The notes below the pieces were generated by a model. The model was given only the letters and a program-made list of their open reading frames with translations, ran no database searches and was not told the origin of the DNA. This document shows positions 1-5,253 of a stretch of 5,253 nucleotides of DNA, piece by piece. Position 1 is the stretch's first letter, and every line of letters begins with the position of its first letter. This stretch comes from Epsilonproteobacteria bacterium UBA6211 (GTDB lineage Bacteria > Campylobacterota > Campylobacteria > Campylobacterales > Arcobacteraceae): contig DISL01000014.1 in assembly GCA_002421845.1 (NCBI GenBank), positions 1-5,253 on the forward strand, written 5' to 3'. The translations under genes and the position numbers were made by a program.

Positions 1-3
1 CAT

Positions 4-40
4 AAAAAAAGCGAAGCCGTGTTGAAGCTTCGCTTTTGTC
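4..40. terminator. Hairpin terminator, probably of the gene left of the window
   Basis: An 11-bp perfect stem pairs AAAAGCGAAGC (7-17) with GCTTCGCTTTT (27-37) around a 9-base loop. On the + strand the stem runs into TTTTGTCTTT. On the - strand it ends in seven T residues, so it could work in both directions. Since the genes just to the right are on the + strand, it most likely ends a + strand gene lying left of the window and insulates the operon that starts downstream. The hairpin and T tracts are seen directly; the gene it serves is not visible. Confidence 0.7.
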
Positions 41-81
41 TTTCGAAAATTTAGGAGGAAATTGTCGTTTAGTTCTTGAAT

Positions 82-87
82 TATAAC
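82..87 (+). promoter_or_regulatory. Possible -10 element (TATAAC) for the CCA/DHH operon
   Basis: TATAAC matches the -10 consensus at five of six bases and lies in the only non-coding stretch before the operon, after the upstream terminator. Transcription would begin near 94, leaving a leader of about 18 bases. There is no convincing -35. If this promoter is the real one, the AGGAGG at 53-58 is not in the transcript, so this call and the mini-frame leader are alternatives. Confidence 0.3.
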
Positions 88-89
88 AC

Positions 90-111
90 GTGAGTGTTAA
101 GTGAGTGTTAA
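90..111 (+). repeat. Exact tandem 11-bp duplication before the CCA start codon
   Basis: GTGAGTGTTAA occurs twice back to back (90-100 and 101-111) and the second copy abuts the ATG at 112. TAACAC (84-89) is complementary to GTGTTA in both copies (94-99 and 105-110), so two alternative 6-bp hairpins can form, with loops of 4 and 15 bases. The repeat may be a replication-slippage duplication, an operator, or a site that masks the start codon region. The sequence does not decide between these. Confidence 0.8.
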
Positions 112-1212
112 ATGAATACAAATAAACTAAAAACTTTATCTTCTCTTAAAACTTTATTTTTTCCCCTCTCAAAACGTGTATATATCGTAGGTGGCTATGT
201 ACGTGATAATATTCTTGGTATCGAATCAGATGATATAGATTTGGAAGTGTATGATATAAACATTGAAAAATTTACTGAACTTATGAATCAAATAGGTGCT
301 ATAGGTGTAGGTAAATCTTTTTTTGTTTATAAATATGAAGGTTTAGATATATCATTACCTAGAACAGAAACAAAAACAGGTTATGGGCATAACGGTTTTG
401 ATGTGAGTTATATTAACGACGAAAAAATAGCATCAAAAAGGCGAGATTTTACGATAAATGCTTTTATGCAAAATCTTTATACTGATGAAATACTTGACTT
501 TTACGGTGGGATGGAAGATTTACAATCAAAAACAATAAGAATAGTAGATAATAAAACTTTTGTGGAAGATAGCTTGAGAGTGCTAAGGGGGATTAGGTTT
601 GCTTCAAAGTTTGGCTTTAAAATAGATAGTAAAAGCTTTGAGATTATGCAAAATATATCACTTGATGATTTAAGCACGGAACGAATTTCAAAAGAATTGG
701 AGCTTATTTTTCAAACTAACTATATTGAATATGGCTTTTTTTACCTATGTAAAATAGGTTTTTTGAAAAAGTATTTTAATATAAATATTGATAAAAAAAC
801 TTTTTTTGCTATTTATAGACTTTTAAAAACAAAAAAACGATTTTTTAACACTGAACTTTACGAATATTATATGCTTTATATTATTAACTCTTTTTGTAGA
901 GTTGATTTTTCTATAATCCACTCCAATAAATATGAGAAATTTATTCTTAAACAACAACCTTTAAAGTTTGATATTTCCGATAGAGATTTATGTATCATAG
1001 CTCTTGATATGCCTATTTCAAGTTGGCTGGGTGCATTGAGTGATGATATTGTATATAGAGCAAACGAGCTTGAGATTTATAAGAAAAAGTTAAATACGGA
1101 TGTGAATCCACAAGAGATAATAAAGGACGGTTTTACTGGGAGTTCCATCAAAAGTGAATATCTAATGAGGAATTTAAAGTATATTGATGATAAAATAACA
1201 AAAAGACAATAG
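112..1212 (+). CDS. cca: CCA-adding tRNA nucleotidyltransferase (class II)
   Basis: This 366-residue protein is a class II CCA tRNA nucleotidyltransferase, the cytoplasmic enzyme that builds or repairs the CCA end of tRNAs from CTP and ATP. The N-terminal catalytic head shows GGYVRD (27-32), the metal-binding pair D41/D43 in DDIDLEVY, the RTETKTG stretch (84-90) and RRDFTINAF (110-118). EDSLR (152-156) supplies the amino-acid template of class II enzymes (E152, D153, R156), followed by RGIRFA, and ERISKE (190-195) completes the neck. The C-terminal body is lysine/phenylalanine rich and poorly conserved, as usual. No HD domain is visible. The ATG is fixed on its left by an in-frame TAA at 109-111, and the next in-frame Met is residue 58, beyond the catalytic motifs, so this start is the only reasonable one. 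A CC-only, A-only or poly(A) polymerase role cannot be excluded from motifs alone, but a single full-motif enzyme favours CCA addition. Confidence 0.92.
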   Translation: MNTNKLKTLSSLKTLFFPLSKRVYIVGGYVRDNILGIESDDIDLEVYDINIEKFTELMNQIGAIGVGKSFFVYKYEGLDISLPRTETKTGYGHNGFDVSYINDEKIASKRRDFTINAFMQNLYTDEILDFYGGMEDLQSKTIRIVDNKTFVEDSLRVLRGIRFASKFGFKIDSKSFEIMQNISLDDLSTERISKELELIFQTNYIEYGFFYLCKIGFLKKYFNINIDKKTFFAIYRLLKTKKRFFNTELYEYYMLYIINSFCRVDFSIIHSNKYEKFILKQQPLKFDISDRDLCIIALDMPISSWLGALSDDIVYRANELEIYKKKLNTDVNPQEIIKDGFTGSSIKSEYLMRNLKYIDDKITKRQ

Positions 1213-1224
1213 CGGAGAAAAAAT

Positions 1225-2151
1225 ATGGAGAAAAAATACAGACTTGTCACAAGAAGTGATATGGATGGACTTGTTTGTGCAACATTGCTTAAATATGTTG
1301 ATATTATAGATGACATATTGTTTGTTCATCCTAAAGATATGCAAGACGGTAAAATAGCAATTACTTCAAATGATATTACTACAAATTTACCTTATGTGGA
1401 AGGTGTACATCTTGCATTTGACCACCATTTGAGTGAGACAATTAGAAACGGTAAAAAAGATAATCATATAATAATACCTGAAGCACCGAGTGCGGCTGAA
1501 GTTGTGTATGAATATTACGGTGCAGAAATGAGTTTTCCACCTACGTTTAAGCCAATGATGGATGCAGCAAACAAAGCCGATGCTGCACAATTTAGCAAAG
1601 AAGATATATTAGACCCTCAAGGTTGGGATTTACTTAGCTTTTTGATGGATAGTAGAACGGGACTTGGTAGATTTAGAGAGTTTAGAATATCAAATTATCA
1701 ACTTATGATGGATTTGATTGATTATTGTAAAGACCATACGATAGAAGAGATTATGAGACTTCCTGACGTTAAAGAAAGAGTTGATTTGTATAATAAATAC
1801 AGAGATGATTTTGTAGAGCAACTTCACAATGTATCTACTATCAAAGATAATCTTGTAATTGTTGACTATAGGGATGAAGAGATAATTTATCCAGGTAATA
1901 GATTTATGATATATGCTTTGTATCCTGAGTGTAATATCTCTATGCACATAATATGGGGTAGAGAAAAACAAAATACGGTTTTGGCGGTAGGACACTCGAT
2001 AATCAATAGGACTTGTAAAACAGTTGTGGGAGAGCTTATGCTTCAATACGGCGGTGGTGGTCACGAAAAAGCCGGTACTTGCCAACTTGATAACGACAAA
2101 GTAGAATCTCAAATGCTTGAGATAGTAGATGAGATAGTTAAGAACGGTTAA
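1225..2151 (+). CDS. DHH/DHHA1-family phosphoesterase
   Basis: This 308-residue cytoplasmic protein belongs to the DHH phosphoesterase superfamily, Mn-dependent enzymes that hydrolyse phosphodiester or phosphoanhydride bonds (NrnA oligoribonuclease/pAp phosphatase, GdpP, RecJ, family II pyrophosphatase). Metal ligands are visible in RSDMDGL (D12, D14), FDHH (D66, H67, H68) and ANKADAA (D119). A C-terminal DHHA1 substrate-binding domain ends in GGGGHEKAG (276-284). Motif I reads TRSDMDG instead of the HxxPDxD form typical of NrnA, so this is a divergent branch, often labelled exopolyphosphatase-related; its substrate is not evident here. A good ribosome site GGAG (1214-1217) sits 7 bases before the ATG. 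The gap to the CCA gene is 12 bases, so the two are almost certainly co-transcribed. A role in degrading short RNA or nucleotide products would fit the tRNA-end enzyme beside it, but that is inference. Confidence 0.87.
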   Translation: MEKKYRLVTRSDMDGLVCATLLKYVDIIDDILFVHPKDMQDGKIAITSNDITTNLPYVEGVHLAFDHHLSETIRNGKKDNHIIIPEAPSAAEVVYEYYGAEMSFPPTFKPMMDAANKADAAQFSKEDILDPQGWDLLSFLMDSRTGLGRFREFRISNYQLMMDLIDYCKDHTIEEIMRLPDVKERVDLYNKYRDDFVEQLHNVSTIKDNLVIVDYRDEEIIYPGNRFMIYALYPECNISMHIIWGREKQNTVLAVGHSIINRTCKTVVGELMLQYGGGGHEKAGTCQLDNDKVESQMLEIVDEIVKNG

Positions 2152-2153
2152 GT

Positions 2154-2174
2154 GGATATGGGATATGGGATATT
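2154..2174 (+). repeat. Three tandem heptamers GGATATG in the convergent gap
   Basis: GGATATG (2154-2160), GGATATG (2161-2167) and GGATATT (2168-2174) follow each other without spacing, starting two bases after the stop codon of the DHH gene. Together with a second set of looser heptads just beyond, they fill most of the 42-base gap between convergent genes. Confidence 0.8.
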
Positions 2175-2182
2175 ACGCCCAA

Positions 2183-2203
2183 AATCCTAAATTCTAATCC
2201 CTA
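2183..2203 (-). repeat. Three degenerate heptads (TAGGGAT/TAGAATT/TAGGATT)
   Basis: Read on the - strand, 2203-2183 divides into TAGGGAT, TAGAATT and TAGGATT, a 7-base period like that of the GGATATG repeats on the other strand. The middle unit contains the TAG stop codon of the SulP transporter (2194-2196), so the repeat runs into the coding end. GGGAT (2167-2171) could pair with ATCCC (2197-2201), but there is no T tract, so it does not qualify as an intrinsic terminator. Confidence 0.45.
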
Positions 2204-3897
2204 TCTAGTATTTCTTCAGTTATTGCCAACGCCTCATCTATATTTTTAGCTACATATTTTTTACCGAAATGTTTAAAAAAACCTGATTTATCAAGTGTAT
2301 TTTCAACGCTTTCATTAACTCCTGATAATATAAGCCATGTACCGTCTTTTTTGCAATTTCGATAAAACTCTGTTAGTGCGTGCATTGCCGTAGCATCTAT
2401 AACAGGAACTTTTCTCATTCTAAGAATAAATACTTTAGGTTTGTCTTCTATTCTATCTAGTACGCTTTGAAGCCTATCTGCCACACCAAAGAAAAACGGT
2501 CCGTTTATCTCATAAACCTCTACGCCGTCAGGTATTTTCTTTTTGGAAGTTGCATCAGGGTCATCTACCGCTTCTTCATCATTTGCATAAAATTCATTGA
2601 ACTTTACCTTATTGTCTTCAACATCCGTAACATCCGTGATTCTTTTGATAAAAAGAAGAGCAGCAAGTAGTACACCGACTTGTACCGCAACAGTTAAATC
2701 TATCAAAACAGTAAGCAAAAATGTTGTTAAAAGTACCAAAGCATCGCTTCTTGGACCTTTTAAGATATGAGTAAAATGTTCTATCTCACTCATATTCCAA
2801 GATACTATGATAAGAATAGCGGCTAAAGTTGCCATAGGTATTTTAACTATAAGTCCGGCAAGGGCGAACATAAATAAAAATACGAATATTGCATGAATAA
2901 TACCGGACAATGGAGTTTTTGCACCTGATTTTACATTTGTCGCAGTTCTAGCTATTGCCCCTGTAGCAGCTATACCGCCAAATAAAATAGCACCTATATT
3001 GCCGATACCTTGTCCTACTAATTCAGTGTTTGATTTGTGTCTATATCCTGTCATACCGTCAGCAACTACGGCACAGAGTAACGATTCTATAGCAGCAAGA
3101 AGTGCTATGGTAGTCGCAGAAGGAATCAAATCTCTTATTTTCTCCAATGTAATGTCAGGTATAGTCGGAGTAGGGAGTGTATTTGGTATTGAGCCGAATT
3201 TTGATTCTATAGTCGCAACATCAAGTCCAAAAATATAAACAATAATACTTGCCACAATAACAGCTACTATCGGTCCTGGGATTTTAGGTAAATGTTTTTT
3301 CATATATATTATGATAAATATAGAAATCAAAGCTATTATAACGGCAATAAAATTTATATCCGTGATATGTGAAAAATATTCACTCCATTTTCCTATGAAA
3401 TCTGCCGGAAGTTGCTCTATTTCAAATCCGAAAAAGTCTTTTATGGTAGAGGAAAAGATGATTACGGCAATACCTGTAGTAAAACCTGTAATTACCGGAT
3501 AAGGGATATATTTAAGCACTGCACCAAATCTCAAAAAGCCCATAATTATAAGTATAAAACCTGCCATTAAAGTAGCTATTGCTAAACCGTCATATCCATG
3601 TCTTAGAACTATATCATACAGTATTACTACAAATGCTCCGGTTGGTCCACCGATTTGTACTCTACTACCGCCGAAAATAGATATTAGAAGCCCAGCTATA
3701 ATAGCTGTAAAAAGACCACGTTCCGGTTCAACGCCACTGGCTATTGCAAAAGCCATAGCCAAAGGTAAAGCTACGATAGCAACAGTTATACCGGAAAACA
3801 TATCTCCGCTAAAATACTCTTTTTTGTAGCCTTGTTTTAGTACGATAAATGACTCAGGGGTAAATTCTTTGAGGAAGTTTATAATTTTTGATAACAT
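2194..3897 (-). CDS. SulP/SLC26-family anion transporter with STAS domain, DauA-like
   Basis: This 567-residue inner-membrane protein is a full-length SulP/SLC26 transporter, which moves anions such as sulfate, bicarbonate or C4-dicarboxylates. A cytoplasmic N terminus is followed by about 12-14 hydrophobic segments (residues ~37-417). They include the family stretch GGPTGAFVVILY (83-94) and the conserved AIESLLCAVVADGMTG (269-284), HKSNTELVGQG (287-297) and SWNMSE (366-371). These last three closely resemble E. coli DauA (YchM), from memory of that sequence, so dicarboxylate or related anion transport is a reasonable guess; sulfate or bicarbonate remain possible. An acidic linker (~427-449) leads to a C-terminal STAS domain (~457-565) with VPVIDATAMHAL (497-508). 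The chosen ATG gives the usual short cytoplasmic N terminus; only a weak AAGTGA ribosome site precedes it. It is last in the - strand series, 97 bases after the acidic-protein gene, with a promoter-like element in that gap. Confidence 0.9.
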   Translation of the reverse strand: MLSKIINFLKEFTPESFIVLKQGYKKEYFSGDMFSGITVAIVALPLAMAFAIASGVEPERGLFTAIIAGLLISIFGGSRVQIGGPTGAFVVILYDIVLRHGYDGLAIATLMAGFILIIMGFLRFGAVLKYIPYPVITGFTTGIAVIIFSSTIKDFFGFEIEQLPADFIGKWSEYFSHITDINFIAVIIALISIFIIIYMKKHLPKIPGPIVAVIVASIIVYIFGLDVATIESKFGSIPNTLPTPTIPDITLEKIRDLIPSATTIALLAAIESLLCAVVADGMTGYRHKSNTELVGQGIGNIGAILFGGIAATGAIARTATNVKSGAKTPLSGIIHAIFVFLFMFALAGLIVKIPMATLAAILIIVSWNMSEIEHFTHILKGPRSDALVLLTTFLLTVLIDLTVAVQVGVLLAALLFIKRITDVTDVEDNKVKFNEFYANDEEAVDDPDATSKKKIPDGVEVYEINGPFFFGVADRLQSVLDRIEDKPKVFILRMRKVPVIDATAMHALTEFYRNCKKDGTWLILSGVNESVENTLDKSGFFKHFGKKYVAKNIDEALAITEEILDRD

Positions 3898-3929
3898 ACA
3901 AAATCACTTTATGAAAAAATAAAGATGTA

Positions 3930-3938
3930 ATTATATCA
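3930..3938 (-). promoter_or_regulatory. Extended -10 promoter element before the SulP gene
   Basis: On the - strand 3938-3930 reads TGATATAAT, a perfect TATAAT with the TGn extension. Transcription would start near 3923, giving a leader of about 26 bases to the transporter ATG. No recognisable -35 is seen, which is usual for sigma-70 promoters in Campylobacterota. The stretch is very AT-rich and a second TATAAT lies at 3947-3942, so the exact position is uncertain. The identical nonamer precedes the acidic-protein gene. Confidence 0.5.
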
Positions 3939-3994
3939 AAAATTATAATAATTTGTTAGTTTTAAGTAAAATTTAAGTTATTAATTACGAAAAA

Positions 3995-4267
3995 TTAAAG
4001 TTCTTCCTCTTCATCTTCATAATTTCTCATCTCATTTATCTCTTCTATAAGTTCCGTACACTCTTCTTCATCTATCTCATTGTTTTCTAAATCTGCTAAG
4101 ATTTGTCTAAATGCTTTTAATAAATCTTGAGTCTCTTTTAACTCTTCCTTGTCTTCTGCAGTTGCTTTTTTTGCATCAACAAGCTCAAAAAGATAGTCTA
4201 TGCTCTCTTCAATTTCAGGTATTACTTCATCTTCAATAAGTGCTTGTAATTCTTTTGCTTTTGTCAT
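3995..4267 (-). CDS. Small, highly acidic helical protein of unknown function
   Basis: I do not recognise this protein. From the chosen ATG it has 90 residues, with 33 Asp/Glu against 9 Lys/Arg, a net charge near -24. It has no membrane segment or signal peptide. Residues ~3-33 and ~38-62 look like two amphipathic helices with coiled-coil-like spacing of Leu/Ile, joined by a short DAKKATAED link. A third, very acidic helix (~64-81) carries the single Cys (C70), and the C-terminal tail is YEDEEEEL. The start is set at 4267 because GGAG (4277-4274) lies 6 bases before it; an upstream in-frame TTG at 4279 overlaps that ribosome site and is rejected. It begins 28 bases after the histidine kinase stop and precedes the SulP gene, so it may be co-transcribed with the two-component pair, and it also has its own -10-like element. 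A regulatory or partner-binding role is possible, but no function can be assigned. Confidence 0.8.
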   Translation of the reverse strand: MTKAKELQALIEDEVIPEIEESIDYLFELVDAKKATAEDKEELKETQDLLKAFRQILADLENNEIDEEECTELIEEINEMRNYEDEEEEL

Positions 4268-4273
4268 GTTGTT

Positions 4274-4277
4274 CTCC
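4274..4277 (-). promoter_or_regulatory. Ribosome binding site GGAG that fixes the acidic-protein start
   Basis: On the - strand TTGGAGAACAACATG runs from 4279 to 4265. GGAG stands 6 bases before the ATG at 4267, an ideal distance. The TTG formed by its first bases would give a four-residue longer protein with no ribosome site of its own, so the ATG is preferred. Confidence 0.8.
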
Positions 4278-4294
4278 AATGTAAAGATGGAGTT

Positions 4295-4303
4295 ATTATA
4301 TCA
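4295..4303 (-). promoter_or_regulatory. Extended -10 element overlapping the kinase stop, before the acidic-protein gene
   Basis: TGATATAAT on the - strand (4303-4295) includes the TAA stop of the histidine kinase gene. Transcription from it would start near 4288, about 20 bases before the acidic-protein ATG. It is identical to the nonamer in front of the SulP gene. A weak TTGGAT (4322-4317) lies 16 bases upstream. The match lies partly in coding sequence, so a chance match in AT-rich DNA is possible. Confidence 0.4.
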
Positions 4304-5156
4304 TAATATTTTTAATATCCAAAGAGACTATTGTGTAACTTTGTTCTTGGGATTTGATATTTATCGCTATTTTATTATTGTCGCAAAATTCTTTGACTAT
4401 GGAAAGTCCAAGCCCAAAACCTTTTGTATTAATATTTTCTTGATAAAATGAATCAAAAACCAAGAATAAATTTTTAGGGTCAATTCCTATCCCGCTGTCT
4501 TCTATATATAAAGTTTTGTTTTTCATATATATTTTGATATATCCATCAGGTTTATTGTATTTTATAGCATTTGATAAAAGATTTGATACGGCAGTTGTAA
4601 AACCTTTTTTATCTGTTCTTATAAATATACTACTATCAATGTCTATTGAGCATTGTATGTTTGATTTGTGAAGTAGTTCTTCAAACTTTCTTTTTGTTTC
4701 CAAAATAGATTCTTTTAAAGTAAATTCTTGAATATCTATTTTTTCTATCTCTTTTTTGATTGAATATTCCATATCATCATATAAAGACAATAGGTCGTTA
4801 CATGCTTGTTCAATTCTATCTATTCTTGTTATGTTTTTTTCATCTGATGCTGACTTTTTTAACATTTTTGTGTTTAAGAGTATTGTTGCTACCGGCGTAT
4901 TTAATTCATGTAGCGTTTTTTTTATTTTATCGTCTAGGTTTTTTTCACTTTTAAAAATATTTTCAAAAAGAGGTTTACTAAAAACTTTGTAAGCTACCAA
5001 TGAAACGATAGCTATAGGCAGAATAAAAAAAATGATATTGAGATTTGACGTATTGATATTTTGTAATAACATCACTTGCGTATAAAGTGCAATAATGATA
5101 ATAATAAAAATCACGATATAATGGGAGATTATAAAATCTGTTTTTTTAGTTTTCAA
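4296..5156 (-). CDS. Two-TM sensor histidine kinase without HAMP or large sensor domain
   Basis: This 286-residue inner-membrane protein is a two-component histidine kinase that would autophosphorylate on H83 and pass the phosphate to the response regulator encoded just upstream. Two membrane helices (~12-32 and ~39-58) are separated by only about 6-9 residues. No HAMP domain is evident; the second helix runs through a short linker into the dimerisation helix with HELNTP (83-88). The ATPase domain has the N box NLLSNAIKYN (192-201), G1 DSGIGID (220-226), F box FDSFYQE (234-240) and G2 GFGLGLSIV (246-254), all intact. The start is a TTG at 5156, lying inside the regulator gene (11-base overlap), with only a weak GGG 8 bases before it; the next Met (residue 29) would remove most of the first membrane helix. 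The overlap suggests translational coupling. Its signal is unknown. Confidence 0.88.
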   Translation of the reverse strand: MKTKKTDFIISHYIVIFIIIIIALYTQVMLLQNINTSNLNIIFFILPIAIVSLVAYKVFSKPLFENIFKSEKNLDDKIKKTLHELNTPVATILLNTKMLKKSASDEKNITRIDRIEQACNDLLSLYDDMEYSIKKEIEKIDIQEFTLKESILETKRKFEELLHKSNIQCSIDIDSSIFIRTDKKGFTTAVSNLLSNAIKYNKPDGYIKIYMKNKTLYIEDSGIGIDPKNLFLVFDSFYQENINTKGFGLGLSIVKEFCDNNKIAINIKSQEQSYTIVSLDIKNIMI

Positions 5157-5253
5157 ACGTATAACCCAAACCCTTGTGATTTTTGATTGAGTTTTCTCCT
5201 AGCAGTTTTTTGAGTTGATTGATATATACTCTTATGGAACCTTCGCTGTATTC
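5146..5253 (-). CDS. Response regulator, OmpR family (C-terminal end only)
   Basis: The last 35 residues of a protein enter from the right edge and end at TAA (5148-5146). They contain EGSIRVYINQLKKLLG, the recognition helix of an OmpR/PhoB winged-helix DNA-binding domain, and IKNHKGLGYTFE, the C-terminal wing hairpin with its typical GxGY turn. The receiver domain and start lie outside the window. The stop overlaps the histidine kinase start by 11 bases, the common arrangement of a cognate regulator-kinase pair. It would be the DNA-binding output of that pair; targets cannot be seen here. Confidence 0.87.
   Translation of the reverse strand, partial: EYSEGSIRVYINQLKKLLGENSIKNHKGLGYTFEN

Larger units (their letters stand above)
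53..115 (+). other. Leader of the CCA gene: orphan AGGAGG followed by chained mini reading frames
   Basis: A perfect AGGAGG lies at 53-58, over 50 bases before the ATG at 112, where no good Shine-Dalgarno sits directly in front of the start. After it four tiny frames can be read, each ending in TGA that overlaps the next NTG start: TTG 62 to TGA 79, TTG 76 to TGA 93, GTG 90 to TGA 104, GTG 101 to TGA 115. The last stop overlaps the gene's own start as ATGA (112-115). This could allow ribosomes loaded at AGGAGG to reinitiate down to the gene. The pattern is directly visible; translation of the frames is inference. The 3-base gap from AGGAGG to the first TTG is short. Confidence 0.3.

Noticed and set aside
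1..3. CAT at the very edge as a start codon of a - strand gene leaving the window
   Set aside because: Three bases cannot support a gene call, and the adjacent hairpin fits the end of a + strand gene equally well.
1690..2112. A 140-residue open frame on the - strand inside the DHH gene
   Set aside because: It lies wholly antisense to a gene with clear family motifs, has no ribosome site or recognisable domain, and its composition is that of a shadow frame.
2999..3238. Open frame on the + strand opposite the SulP gene
   Set aside because: It is antisense to the conserved membrane region of the transporter and has no motif of its own.
3945..3994. Possible terminator after the acidic-protein gene
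   Set aside because: The AT-only sequence holds a short direct repeat (ACTTAAA twice) but no stable stem followed by T residues.
4268..4279. TTG start at 4279 extending the acidic protein by four residues
   Set aside because: These bases are the GGAG ribosome site for the ATG at 4267.
4200..4451. Open frame on the + strand across the acidic-protein and kinase genes
   Set aside because: It is antisense to two supported genes, and the part outside them is only 28 bases long.
1..5253. CRISPR array, tRNA or rRNA genes, insertion sequence or prophage genes
   Set aside because: No spaced repeats of CRISPR size, no tRNA-like cloverleaf, no transposase or integrase and no terminal inverted repeats were seen.

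Overview
The window looks like ordinary chromosome of an AT-rich, Gram-negative bacterium, most probably a Campylobacterota (Sulfurimonas/Arcobacter-like). This is an inference from the strong A/T bias, the TATAAT-type promoters without a clear -35, the compact gene packing and the style of the proteins. No database comparison was possible.

The left half (positions 1-2151) is read on the + strand. A hairpin terminator near the window edge is followed by a short leader, then by a two-gene operon. The first gene is a class II CCA-adding tRNA nucleotidyltransferase. Twelve bases downstream is a DHH/DHHA1 phosphoesterase. Both are RNA/nucleotide-metabolism type enzymes. The leader holds an exact tandem 11-bp repeat, an AGGAGG far from the annotated start, and a chain of tiny stop/start-overlapping reading frames.

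The right half (2194-5253) is read on the - strand. In transcription order it holds the C-terminal end of an OmpR-type response regulator (cut by the window edge), a small two-TM histidine kinase overlapping it by 11 bases, a 90-residue very acidic helical protein of unknown function, and a SulP/SLC26 anion transporter resembling DauA (YchM). The kinase and regulator form a two-component pair. The acidic protein and the transporter each have an identical extended -10 (TGATATAAT) upstream, so each may also be transcribed separately. A link between the two-component pair, the acidic protein and the transporter is suggested only by gene order.

The two transcription units converge on a 42-base gap made largely of 7-base repeats, with no convincing intrinsic terminator. 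I saw no tRNA or rRNA gene, CRISPR array, insertion sequence or prophage gene. The most unusual items are the leader of the CCA gene, the unrecognised acidic protein and the near-loopless sensor kinase; none of them proves a new system.
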